The translations under genes were made by a program, and so were the position numbers. The notes under the pieces are model-generated. The model saw only the letters and a list, made by a program, of their open reading frames with translations, was not told the DNA's origin and did not search any database. From Sipunculus nudus (taxonomy: Eukaryota > Annelida > Sipuncula > Golfingiida > Sipunculidae), in NCBI GenBank assembly GCA_026874595.1, contig CM049317.1, forward strand, positions 35,120,901-35,184,900: 64,000 nucleotides of DNA, in the 5' to 3' direction. This document shows positions 1 through 12,100 of the stretch, piece by piece. Position 1 is the first letter of the stretch; each line of letters opens with the position of its first letter.

Positions 1-188
1 CACAGGTTGTTAGTAAGCATATATAAAGAGTAAAAAGAGCAGTCGGTCCCCAGGTGCGAAACTTTGTTTATGAATCCAAATTCTAACGGTCTGTTTATAA
101 ATTGGTTCCTCTTTTTTTATGGCTCCGTTTATTCGTCAATGATGCTCTAATGGTGTTAGATTTTAAGATGCATTTTTTTTTTCACCAG

Positions 189-258
189 AGGGACATTGGC
201 TGCTTTGCCCGCAGCGTCCTGTGTAAACCGATTAGAAACAATAATCAGCAGACCATCG
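189..258 (+). CDS. PDE11-like exon: GAF-B strand RSVLCKPI
   Basis: First exon visible in the window, 70 bp. A long T tract and CACCAG precede it, and GTAAGT follows. It encodes [19 protein letters not shown] and QQTI, and its last G joins GT of the next exon to make the Gly of IGVAQ. The xRSxLCxPI string is typical of GAF domains in PDE5/6/11. An AG two bases further in (189-190) would shift the frame, so 189 is preferred. Confidence 0.85.
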
Positions 259-3200
259 GTAAGTATAACGCATATGATACTTTCTATCGCAGGCATTCTA
301 GTGGCTAGGAAACGTATACGGGCATTAGTGATTAATAATAGCATTACGAAATAATCCCCGTGGAAATGGGGAAGGGGGTAGATTAAGGGAATTTATATGC
401 TCCCTTAGTCATAAAAGAATTTATATAAAACTAATTCTGAATATTTTTTCCTGTATAAGAACATGTAACTATATCGTATTTATAAAAACATCGGGAATGG
501 TTTCCGACATTAATTTTGTATTTGTGCATTTAATTAGAACATGTAACTTTAACTCAGAGTGTATATGGTTGTTGCCTTGATCATGGGTGATATGCTTTTA
601 TAACATTGTTAAATTATAGGTAAACCGTAAAAGTTCCATTATATGAGCACCAAAGTATTGTCTTTTTTTTCTGATAGATTTAAATAATACTAAAGCGATG
701 CCGTGCTGTAAAGAAACAAATCACCAAAGTAATATTCTTTATTTCTAGGTGTGGCGCAACTTATCAACAAGACTGACGGCAGTTCTTTTGATGATAACGA
801 CGATCAGTTGTTTGAGGTTAGTGATTACACTAGTAAAAATATCATATACATGAAACATGGTAATTTTGATTATACTTCAAATGACGCACCAAATTAACGC
901 AAGCATGCAAAACGTTACAACGGCGAGAATAACAGTTGTTGTGTCAATCTGAAATTGTACAAATGTTTATTATATACGTTTGCATATCCTGGATAATTTC
1001 AACTACGTCCACGCAAAACAATTATATTATACCCCGAATAAACTTAAAAGTAATATAAACGTGAAAATAATTATTCACCATTTTGGATAAAACACTAATC
1101 ATACCATATTTTAACGAAATTTTCTGGTTTTCCTTATAATAATAGACTGCTACAATGTAGTCAGATGCTTTATACAATCTTTACTTAGGTACGGTTCATT
1201 ACCTTTCTATATGTTTTGCAGGCGTTCACCATATTCTGTGGTTTGGGAATCAACAACTGTCTATTGTACGATGAGGTCGCCCGGGCCGCCGCCACTCAGG
1301 CTGTAGCGATTGAGGCAAGTTGTGTTCCTATATTTAACTGTAATCATAATCATTACTTACATTAAAGGTCACCTTTGTCGGTACATCTTCTTACCTGTTT
1401 CTCTGTCTGCCTCTTTGTTTGTATAAGACTCAGTTGCGGAACCGATGCCACCCAATCACAATAAATAGCTCTACCAGATGACATCCGCGAATACAATGTT
1501 GGGGATTTTATCGGCATTTCTAGATCCATACCCGAGGCATGTCGGGTTGTATCGTGAAACTAGTGATACTGATTATTGAAAAAACGCATCAGATATAAAC
1601 CATATTTATTCAACAACTTTCTGAAGTGGGTTTGCAAGAAATTCTATGGCATATTTTGTTTCAAATGGCTTCTAAATTCACCAATCTACGACCGTGCCTG
1701 GACCGAAGTACACCAACGTACGCCACCACCAATCGATCCCAGGACGGCACTTCTGTTTCTCTGTGGCGATAATCAGCTTAGCGAAACACGTATTGAGAAT
1801 GTCAGTAAAAATTGTGCGTAACTCTCGGGAGGTGCTAAACTTCGGCGCTATTAACTGTGTTTATGTTCTAGTTCCAAGATTTATAGGTCCGAAAGGTACC
1901 CCCCCCCCCCACCTCAAAAAAAAAAATTGCACTTCCGATGCACAAGAAGAAACCTGTGGCATGGAAGGTTTCTAATGTAAAAAAAAAATTATGAACATCT
2001 GTCTCCTAACCCTACAAGAAATTTGCCAGAATCTTGCGACGTAAGGTGAAAACAATTTTGCGGAATGACCTAGAATATTTGAAAATCTGCCGCGCAATAA
2101 ATGAGGATATACCATAACTGAGTACATACACATTTAATGATATACCGATTGAGGGACGTGTATGGGGATTTATGAATTGTATAAAACACGTATATGAAGT
2201 TACTCATTTTAACGATACTTTCTTAAACGCTCAAAACTAGACTATATTAAAAAAATACATTAGAAAATAATAGTATACTCGCAAAAAGAATCTCCTTTGT
2301 GCTTGGAGTATTCGGCTGCTCCTTTTTTTCAAGGGTGAGGAAAATTCAAATATACGAAATAGGAAAACTAAAAGATAATGTTATAGTAGACCTTTCAGGC
2401 TTCCATTAATTTATTTGTCCCTCAAATACTACATATCTAAATGGAATCCGGCTTATCTCGGAGTCAGGGTGTTGTATCTAACAGAGCATAAAGATACAAG
2501 AGTTTCGTATTCTCTTTGTGATTCGTGGAATGTCTCGCATAACACAGGAACTAGAGATAAGGATAAAAGAGAGGGGACAGCTTTACCAATAATCTTGCTC
2601 TATGCTTGCCCTTGGGACTTGTTATCGTTTCCAAAATTGTATTTATTTTGAAAGCAAGCGACAATATTATATATGTACTTGCCGTGGGTTCAATTTATTG
2701 TTTCCTTAACGGTGAAAGATAATATGGAATGGCTGTCGTTAGGTTTTAATTCCTTATATTAAGGCGTTTATTGTAATATTCCATGAAGGTTTTAATTTGG
2801 CAAATTTTGGACAATGGCATTTCATAAATCCACACTGATGATACTCATCTGTTTTGTAATGGTTTAAATTGGCAAAGTCAGCTATCAGTATATCAATATT
2901 CAGTATCTATCTTCCCCTTCGTATCTTAATATGAATTTAGTCCCGTATTTTCACAGCGTTGCCGATATGCGTTTTGAAATAAACTGTTCCGGCAAAAAAA
3001 TTTAAAAGGGCAGTCGGGAACTCTTACAATGTACAAACAAGTTCCATATCCGAACGGGGCATTTTTAGATAAAATATATAGTTTATGTAAATAATATGCA
3101 TAAACTATTTATAATTATACATTTCAATTTGTACACGATTATAGATAGGATTCCAGAGGAATTCGTCAATTAGAATTCAGACTAGATTCAGTCCTTGTAG

Positions 3201-4557
3201 GATTTTCTTGATTTTTATAATATCCAAAATTAAATGTTCAAACCAAATTTGGAAATACATAAATATGTATTGCCACTTAAAAGCTAAATATTCAAATGCA
3301 ATTCACGGTTCTCCTTTGTATTTTTTATTGTTTGGTCTAAAGATATATTAAAAATCCTTGACCAGTCTGAAGGATCACAACAATAGCAACAGAAGCTATA
3401 AAAACAAGAAAAAATCAGCATGAAAGCTGTTCCTGCCAATTTACTTCCACAACTACAGGCGCGAAGTAAATTCAAATTACTAGGAATAGATGCTTTTATA
3501 GTTGGGTATTTAAAGCAGTAAAACTTTTAAGTATAGACGTTTCACTCGAAAATCTGAAGTGAATACTATTTACTGCCACTTTTCAACGGGTGGTAGAGTC
3601 ATAGTGACAATTAAAACCAGTGAATCGTGTTCAGGAACTTCGCTTATTGCATCAAACTCATCAAGGTACTTTCCACATGCAAATCAATCAATTTTTTAAG
3701 ACTGCAGAGCCACAAGTCGGCTCTTTCTTCACATTGTCGAGTTTAATAATTAAAATCTGCCAAATTATGCGAGTGTACGATGCATATAAGCTTAAAATTT
3801 CTAATTCTGAAAACTTTTAACTCATTTCCCGGAAACCTGCTTCATATACCACATATATGCCAAGGTGGCAATGCTTTCATCAGTATTTGTTATTTTTGTG
3901 TCATAAGGGTGGTTTGATTTTGCTCACAGTGTCATACCTACTTAAGCGCTTAAGCTAAAGGGTAAAAAACGCTAAGAAAGAAAATTGATTACATTCTAGT
4001 TAGGAACCGGAAGCGGAGGCGCATGCATCCCCTTTGTGATGAGGTTCGCCTAATTTATGTTGTGCTCCATTTTCATCCATATTTTCGGTCAGCTTGTTAT
4101 TTTAATGGATGGCTATGGATGCTACATGCATCCCATTTAAAGCTTCGTCAAGAAATCTCCCTGTGTTTCGGCACTCCATTTGCAGGACATATTTTTAACC
4201 GCTAAACTTATCCAACTTGACACCCAATGAGGAAAAGATGAAATCCCCTAAAAAACCTGAAACCAGGTCAACGTGACTTAATTCCTGTGAGCTATTGAAA
4301 AGAGAAAAACATGATTTATAGCTTTAATAGCAGGAAAGATTATTCACACATCTGAAACCCAAATAAACACTCGTTGATCAATTCATCATATTTAGCATCT
4401 AGGTATCAGAACAAATGATGGTGTTAATTTCTGATTCATTTGGATACGCTTTGAGTCAGAATATATGGTTACAATGGTAATTATGCTACTGCTTTGTCAC
4501 CGGTGCAATATATGAGAAAACTTAATTTTTTAATATTAAAATTTATGCAACCAATAT

Positions 4558-4636
<79 letters not shown>

Positions 4637-5382
4637 AAGGATCAAAATCATCGTGCACATTTGTAGCCACCTGGCTAAGTCACTTGTTATTTGATATTAT
4701 TGATTAGAGGAATTATTTTCTCTGTCTTAGGTTCTGTCTTACCATGCATCTGTCAACAACGAGGATTTCGTCTCGATGAAGGTATGTCCACTCAAAGTAT
4801 TTTTACTCCTGAATGTTAATTTAAAAATGTGTTTCTACTGTATATGCTGCAATATAATTGAGGTAAAATTACTTTAGTTTGTCTTCTTGTGAGTAAAGCA
4901 TCAATGAAAAGCTATCAATTTCCAAAACTACTAACTACAGGAAATAAAATGTGCTACATATATACACAAGCATGTTTTGTTGAACAAATACTGACGGCTT
5001 GGTCGTGATAAGCTGAATCATTGCCTCATTGAATTAAGTATACATCGTTAAAGGAAGAACATACTGAACATGTTTTAGTTATTATTAGCAAAGAGAAGCC
5101 ACATGCTATTATAACTTATTATGGTTCATCATCTGTCTGAATGGTTGAGTGGAGAATGGAGCAATTCAGATTGCTCAGCAGCTGTCTTGTTTACCAATTT
5201 CTTTTTATTTATTTTCTTTATATTAGGCTTTATTTATAGCTTTGCTGGATGTATTTATCACTAATGCTTAATCGTCTTGTTCAATTGTTACATTCATGAG
5301 TATATCCGTTAAAAATGGAAAGTTTGCCCCTTGTATTCTACTTTCACTGTTTTCTTGTCAGTATCTACACACACATATAATT

Positions 5383-5436
<54 letters not shown>

Positions 5437-5913
5437 TGTGTGCAGAAGATAAGCTGAAGCAACATAAATATGAACGTGATATAATACTACCTTTGCTTTA
5501 TTTAGATTTACACTGCTTAGATGACTGATATAAGTCATAGTTTTTCTATAAAATTGATCTTATTGATCCGAGAAAAACGTACCTATTTCACATTATCAGA
5601 TTTTATATATTATTCAGTTTTATTGCCATATTATCTGTAATGTGTACAAATACACCAGTAAAGCATTGTTAATTAATATTTGCAATACATTATTAACAGT
5701 CCAAACCGATCCCTGAGGCCAATCACTGGAGTTTGTCCTCTCTGGATTTTAACGACTTCTCCCTGACCACGGACGAGATGATCCAGGCCTCTATCCGGAT
5801 TTTCAAAGACATGGGCCTCATCAAGGAATTCCAGATCAACTATGACGTAAGTTGCTCATATCCAGTACCGTTTTCAGTGGCATCAAACTTTCTTCCAGGG
5901 TTTTGCGGATGAC

Positions 5914-5984
<71 letters not shown>

Positions 5985-6119
5985 ATACCTTTTTGGCGCC
6001 TGTATGACACATTTCAAATAAATGTATATATTTCAAACACATTCCAAATCAAAATAATATTTCACAATAAACTCATAAATGGAGCCCATCTATATTCTAT
6101 TCAAATCTATATTTCATTT

Positions 6120-6176
<57 letters not shown>

Positions 6177-9100
6177 CTCTTAAAAGTAGGGGTTGATAAC
6201 ATTGACCACCACCCCCCCCCCTTGTCAAAAAGTGGAGGGGAATATACACACGTCATCTCCCTATAGTGAAGCCCCTGACCGTTTTATCGACGTTTTATAA
6301 GGGACAATGGGCACGAGCCCAAGGTCCAAAGCCTGAATAGGGGTCTGGACAGAACATTAATAAAGATAAAGAACTAACGATATAAAATAATAAAAATATT
6401 CGTTTTGGCAAATTACGTAATATTCTAAAATAAAAAGAGGGCTCGGATGGCTTTAGTAAATGATTCACTTTTGCACATTTGACAACACCAGCTGCCTAGT
6501 ATTCCTACTGTATCTCGATATATTGTTGGCAAATTTTCCTATTTATTTAGAAGAAAGTAAAATGAATTTTGAAATAAATGCACGGGAGTTTTTTTGTTAT
6601 GTTTGACTTTTTAAACTGCACCATGAATATACATTCCGTATATTTTACAGAATTATTTATACTGATGGGTAGGGTTTGTGCGAGTAGAGTCCATCCGGGG
6701 TGTTTACCGTGGGCCTTATACTCTAAAAACGGGCCTTCACATTTCAGGCCTTGGAATTTAGACTGGGGTTAGCGCTGTTATTCTTTAGTATGCATATGAC
6801 AATTAACAACGCTTGGCCAAGGCCAAAAAAAAGTACGGTTCTTTTTTTCATAAATCAGTGCGGGCGGACGGTATTTTATTTTTGACTTATTTTGTATGTT
6901 ACGATAAAAATGTCATATGATCAGGGATAAGCATGTAAATAACACATTTTTTACTAAACAGGTAAAACCACTAAATAAATTGTATTATATGTCTTCTTGA
7001 AAGATAAAAATCAAAATAAACATTTTTGATGCGGGGGGTTAAAATTGACGCGGGCGATGCCTGAGAAGCATACCTTTAAATAATTTCGAACCCAAAGTAC
7101 TAGTGCTGTTACCCTGCCCATAGGCCATACCCTAACCGCCGTTTGTGGACACTGATGTGTTATTTGCTCGCAGCGACCATTGTCGTCATCATGTCTACAT
7201 TCCGACACTGTTGTTGCATCAACCATCAAAAACAATGATCCGAAAACACTGTAGAACAAAAGGTCCGAAAGAGATGTCATTCATTGTATTGTTAATTTTG
7301 ATTGTTTGACAGACGGTATGATTTTATTATGGATGACCGGGTCAAAGTTCTTTGATACCAGTCTGTACTGAAGGCCTATCAATATAGTAATAGTAAATCA
7401 TGGTAAAACTATTTGATCAAGCAAATCAATCTGCGAATTAAACGCAAAGATACGTATTTTCTTCTCAGATTTATCAAAAAATGAATAATTATATGTATAT
7501 GTAACGCATTCATATCACATTAAACACAGCTGTGATTTACATGGAATACAATACAGCTTTAGAGGAACGAGCCCACGAAGCCACAAACCAGTAACTGTTA
7601 ATTTCTGCTGATTCTCGGTACCTATAGTTAGAAGCTTTAATTGCCTACATATATAGAGGGATATAAGAGCGTTATCCCGCAGTGCAAAGTAACACCATAT
7701 ATCCCACATTAACAAGAGCCCCGGTAGAGTTTGTAATCGGCTTGAAGGCTCCTTCTATTACCTCCCTCTAGAACCACTTACGTTTAGAAGGACTCGTGGG
7801 TTCCTCACAGCTTTCCTTGTTATGTCAATTTGGTGACCGCATCGTCCTCAGTGAGTTATCTCTCTTAACACCACACTGACTGGGTGAATGACAGTCGTGT
7901 ATGCCTCGAGGCGCCATAATGCCTCGTTAATCTTATTTCGGCCCTAAGGAAGCGTTATATGCAGGATTAACATAAGGGAAACTGCGCTTTGTTAAATATT
8001 ATAGACAGAATTAATGGTTCATGGAGCCCACACATTCTTTGTTGATTTTTACTCATTTCATATACATTCAACACGATTTACAATATTATATAATAACGAA
8101 AATACACATAAATTAAACGCCATTATGTTTCATAAGGCTTTTGGTGCGTTTCCCAGTACAATAAAGTTACATTCAGGAAAATGAGGGGTCCTGTTTTATG
8201 AAGAACTTCCTTATCTATTTCATAATAAAACACACATGCCAAATGTTACCCATTGTGCCTTCACATGCTATTAAGATTGAACAACTGATTGTGTCATTTA
8301 ACAACATTTGGCCATTTTTTTGGTGTACAGTAAACCCTCGAAATTACGACCACCACCGGGACCTCGATAAAGTGGTCGCATAAGGGAGGTCCTATATAAA
8401 GAGCAAAAAGAATTGGGACCGGAAACAGTGGTCGTTGTTTTCAGGTGGTCGGTAAAGCGTGGTGGTCGTCAGGGGAGGTTTTACTGTATAAGGTTAGCAT
8501 TTTTTGTTACAGACACTATGCCGGTGGTTACTGACGGTCAGGAAGAACTACAGAAACGTCGCCTATCATAACTGGAGGCACGCCTTCAACGTCTGTCAGT
8601 TCATGTTCGCCTTGCTGTCGGTTAGTTTTCTATCTCAGATCGCGTTTCTCCACCTTCTCTTAGGTGGGACTATGATTGATACATTTTTTCTAGCACATTG
8701 CCTACAATAAAATTGCCATGAGAGTTAACATATGTGAACAGTTTTGCAGTTAGCAAATGTAAATATATTATCGAATCTTTGGTCATATTTTTTAAATCTT
8801 AATACTGCATATGCTATTACAGTCAGTAAAATTTAATCAATCGTTATTATGAAGTAAATTAATTTATTTCATTACATTTATCACCTTCGTGATTTTATAG
8901 ATTTTTTTGCAAATGTTGTTGCATTTAGCAAGCCTATATTTCAACGTCAATGCATTCGAATGGTCATTCATATTCTTTGGTATAATGTGTATTGATATCA
9001 TTTTATTGTCAACTTTGCTATATTGTTCAGATGCTTTAAAATAATACGCTTGGCTAATTTAGTACAGGCAGTTCATGAGATGAGTTATAGAGGTATTCCT

Positions 9101-12100
9101 TTATGAGAGAAATATTTCTCGTCACAGCAGAGCACCAGCCTGCAGCGCCATCTGGATGACGTGGAGATACTAAGCCTGATCGTGGGTTGCCTGTGCCACG
9201 ACCTCGATCATCGAGGCACAAACAACGCGTTTCAACAAAAGTATGGACCATTTCTAATAAAGTAACAGTATAGAAGTACTTTTGCAGTTTGGAGATATAG
9301 AAGATCCCTATATGAAGAAAAGAAGTATGGAAGAATTCTTATAGAATTATGCAAAAGTGGAGGAGAGCGGACGACAATTTTTTGTATAGACTTATTGAAC
9401 ATCTGTTTCATTGTGATACAAAACAGGCCATTTAATAAGTTAATTCTAATGCAAAGGTTCTTGCGCGTATGAACACTTGTCTTATGACTATTTCCTCAAA
9501 GCAACATTTAAACATGCGTTATAAAATACTATTTCCACTGGATACCTGAGAGATTTTAGGAGTGAAGTGCATTTTACTTTGAAGTATAAGATATAATCCA
9601 TTTGGTGTTGATCTAGCTTTGACCATCATTATTCGATCACTGTTTTTCTCGTTATGCTAAGACTTCTTTAGGGAGGGGTTTTTACCTGATTGTTGTTTTA
9701 TACCTACAGGACCAGCTCGCCGCTGTCTCAGCTGTACGGCACCCAGGCAACCTTGGAGCATCATCATTTTAACCATGCAGTCATGATCCTTAACAGTGAG
9801 GTACATCACTTACTTACATATACGGACCTTTTTAACTCTAGATTCGAGGTTTTCTTGAAGTTTCGCCATCTTTGTTTGTCCATTGTGATTTATCGTGGCT
9901 CCCTCAAGTCCATCTGTCTTGCTGTCAAACCTTCTCTCACTCCTCTAACCAATTTTTCTCTGATCTTCCTTTTATCTCCACACCATCCATGGTTTGTTTC
10001 GTCGATCCTTAGTCGTGTGGGTTTTGTGTTTAGTTCCCCTCTCAGTCGTGGGCCTCTGTTTTCTCTCGTCTTGTCTTGTTTATCACTTTTTGATATTGTT
10101 TTACTTTTATCTGTGCCTGAATTCTAAGTGTCTGCAAGCTAGATGAGCGTTACATAACGATATTCACCATCCTAATTGTGATCATTATTATTCAGGGTCA
10201 AGCAAAAATACTCGTTTCCGCTAAATTTGATTCATTACATGCGGTTTATCATCATGTCGACGATCTGACTGATAACAGTACATGACGGCATGATGTTTTA
10301 AAAGAAATGACTACAGTAGTGGTTTTGTTTGTCCTTTGTTATTTTAATGTTGGAACTGGTTATAGCCTGTTAATACTGTTTTTCAGATATGAACATGACA
10401 AACTGAACGGAGTTTAATTCTTTATTTTGAACTGACTGTAGTTCTTGTATGAAAAAATATAAACTGCTTTGGTACCGTACATAATTTATACATCAAAATT
10501 TTGTTGTGCTTGACAAAACTGTTGAACTGGGAATTGACAGGATATATTTTGTTTTCATGACAGGGACACAATATATTCGCAAACCTGAGCTCGGACGACT
10601 ACAGCCGCGTCATGAACTTACTGAAACAATCCATCCTGGCCACGGACCTATCCCTGCACATACAGTAAGTCCACATCACCTGATGGTAATTTCTTCTCTG
10701 GTATAAACAAATAATAAATATTCTTAAAAGTCATTTAGCTTTTGCACCAAAGTACTCGTCAGTCAGTGCTGTGGCTGCGATAAAACAGCCCCAAGAGGTA
10801 ATTCACTTAGAATATGAAAAATATCGCCCGCATCAATATCAATCATCTATAGAAAAAAAAAGGAAAGGTATCCATAAGTTTCACTTTCTGCCTTCGTCTC
10901 TGTCAGTTTTCTGGTTGACCATTTTATAGATACTTTTGTTCATAGCAAGCCCGTTATTAAAGTATAGTTATCACTCTTACATTCTGGATGTCTCCTCAGG
11001 GTGCGCAGCAAGTTCTTCCCGCTGATAGAGTCGGGTTACTACAATTGGGACGATCCTGAACAGAGGGAGCTACTGCGGAGTATTCTGATGACGTCATGTG
11101 ATATAGCTACAATCACCAAACCCTGGGACGTCCAGCGGAAGGCGGCAGATCTGGTAGTCACTGAGTTCTTTCAGCAGGTATGCTTTTTTCTGGTAAATCG
11201 TAACGATACCATATCTTTCTAACAGTTAGTGCTGTAGTCTAATTGTAAAGACAGCACGTTTTGATGTCGCAGGTTCCAATTCACGTCAAAACACAAGTGA
11301 GTCAGGAAATTTAAGACAAAGCAAGGGTTTTAGGATAACTAAAATATATAAACTGTATTGTTGCCTACATTTTTAGTCAATTTGTGTGGTCCTGTGCATG
11401 AGATGTAATTTCTCAGGGTTTTAGTGGTTTTGTTACAGTTTTTTTTATATTTAGAAGAGATATTTTCAAGGGGAAAATTAATTAATTGGTCATATGAAAT
11501 CATCAGTCGCTAAACCGAGTCCTTTTGTTGATAAGCGCCATCTAGTAATTATGACATGAAAAAATAAATAATCGAAGATGGCCTTCCCATAGTGTTCTTC
11601 TTTGAGTATCTTAGAAAAGAAATGTTGTACATGAGATTTTTAATATTAAGTGGGCACAGGTTTTACCATATAATAGTGTATCGAAATATCGTTTCAAGTA
11701 AAAACACAGAAATCTCAATTATTAATGATTATTAATTATCCCTTGTAAACCAACGTAATGTGCACTATTAATACCTGTAAAATATTACAAACATGAATAC
11801 AACATATGTGAATCGTGTGTTTCCCACTGAGGTAATGATTAACCTAATTCTTAATTGTTTTGATTTATTTACACTGTACAGGGTGATAAGGAGCGGACAG
11901 TGCTGAAGATCCAACCACAGGTAAATACAAACGCACACATACATTTATTTGAACTGATTAAACGGGGGAAAACTAAAGTTTAAACACCCACGCACTCACG
12001 CGACAGAATGTTTTCACTGAACTGAATATACGAGGAAAATCAAAAGTTCATTATTAATTTCTAACCACCCTACATTACTGTCTCCAAAAATGTATTTTTA

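Noticed and set aside
9690-10127. 145-codon open frame as its own gene
   Set aside because: It is a PDE11-like exon read on through its donor GTACAT into a T/C-rich intron.
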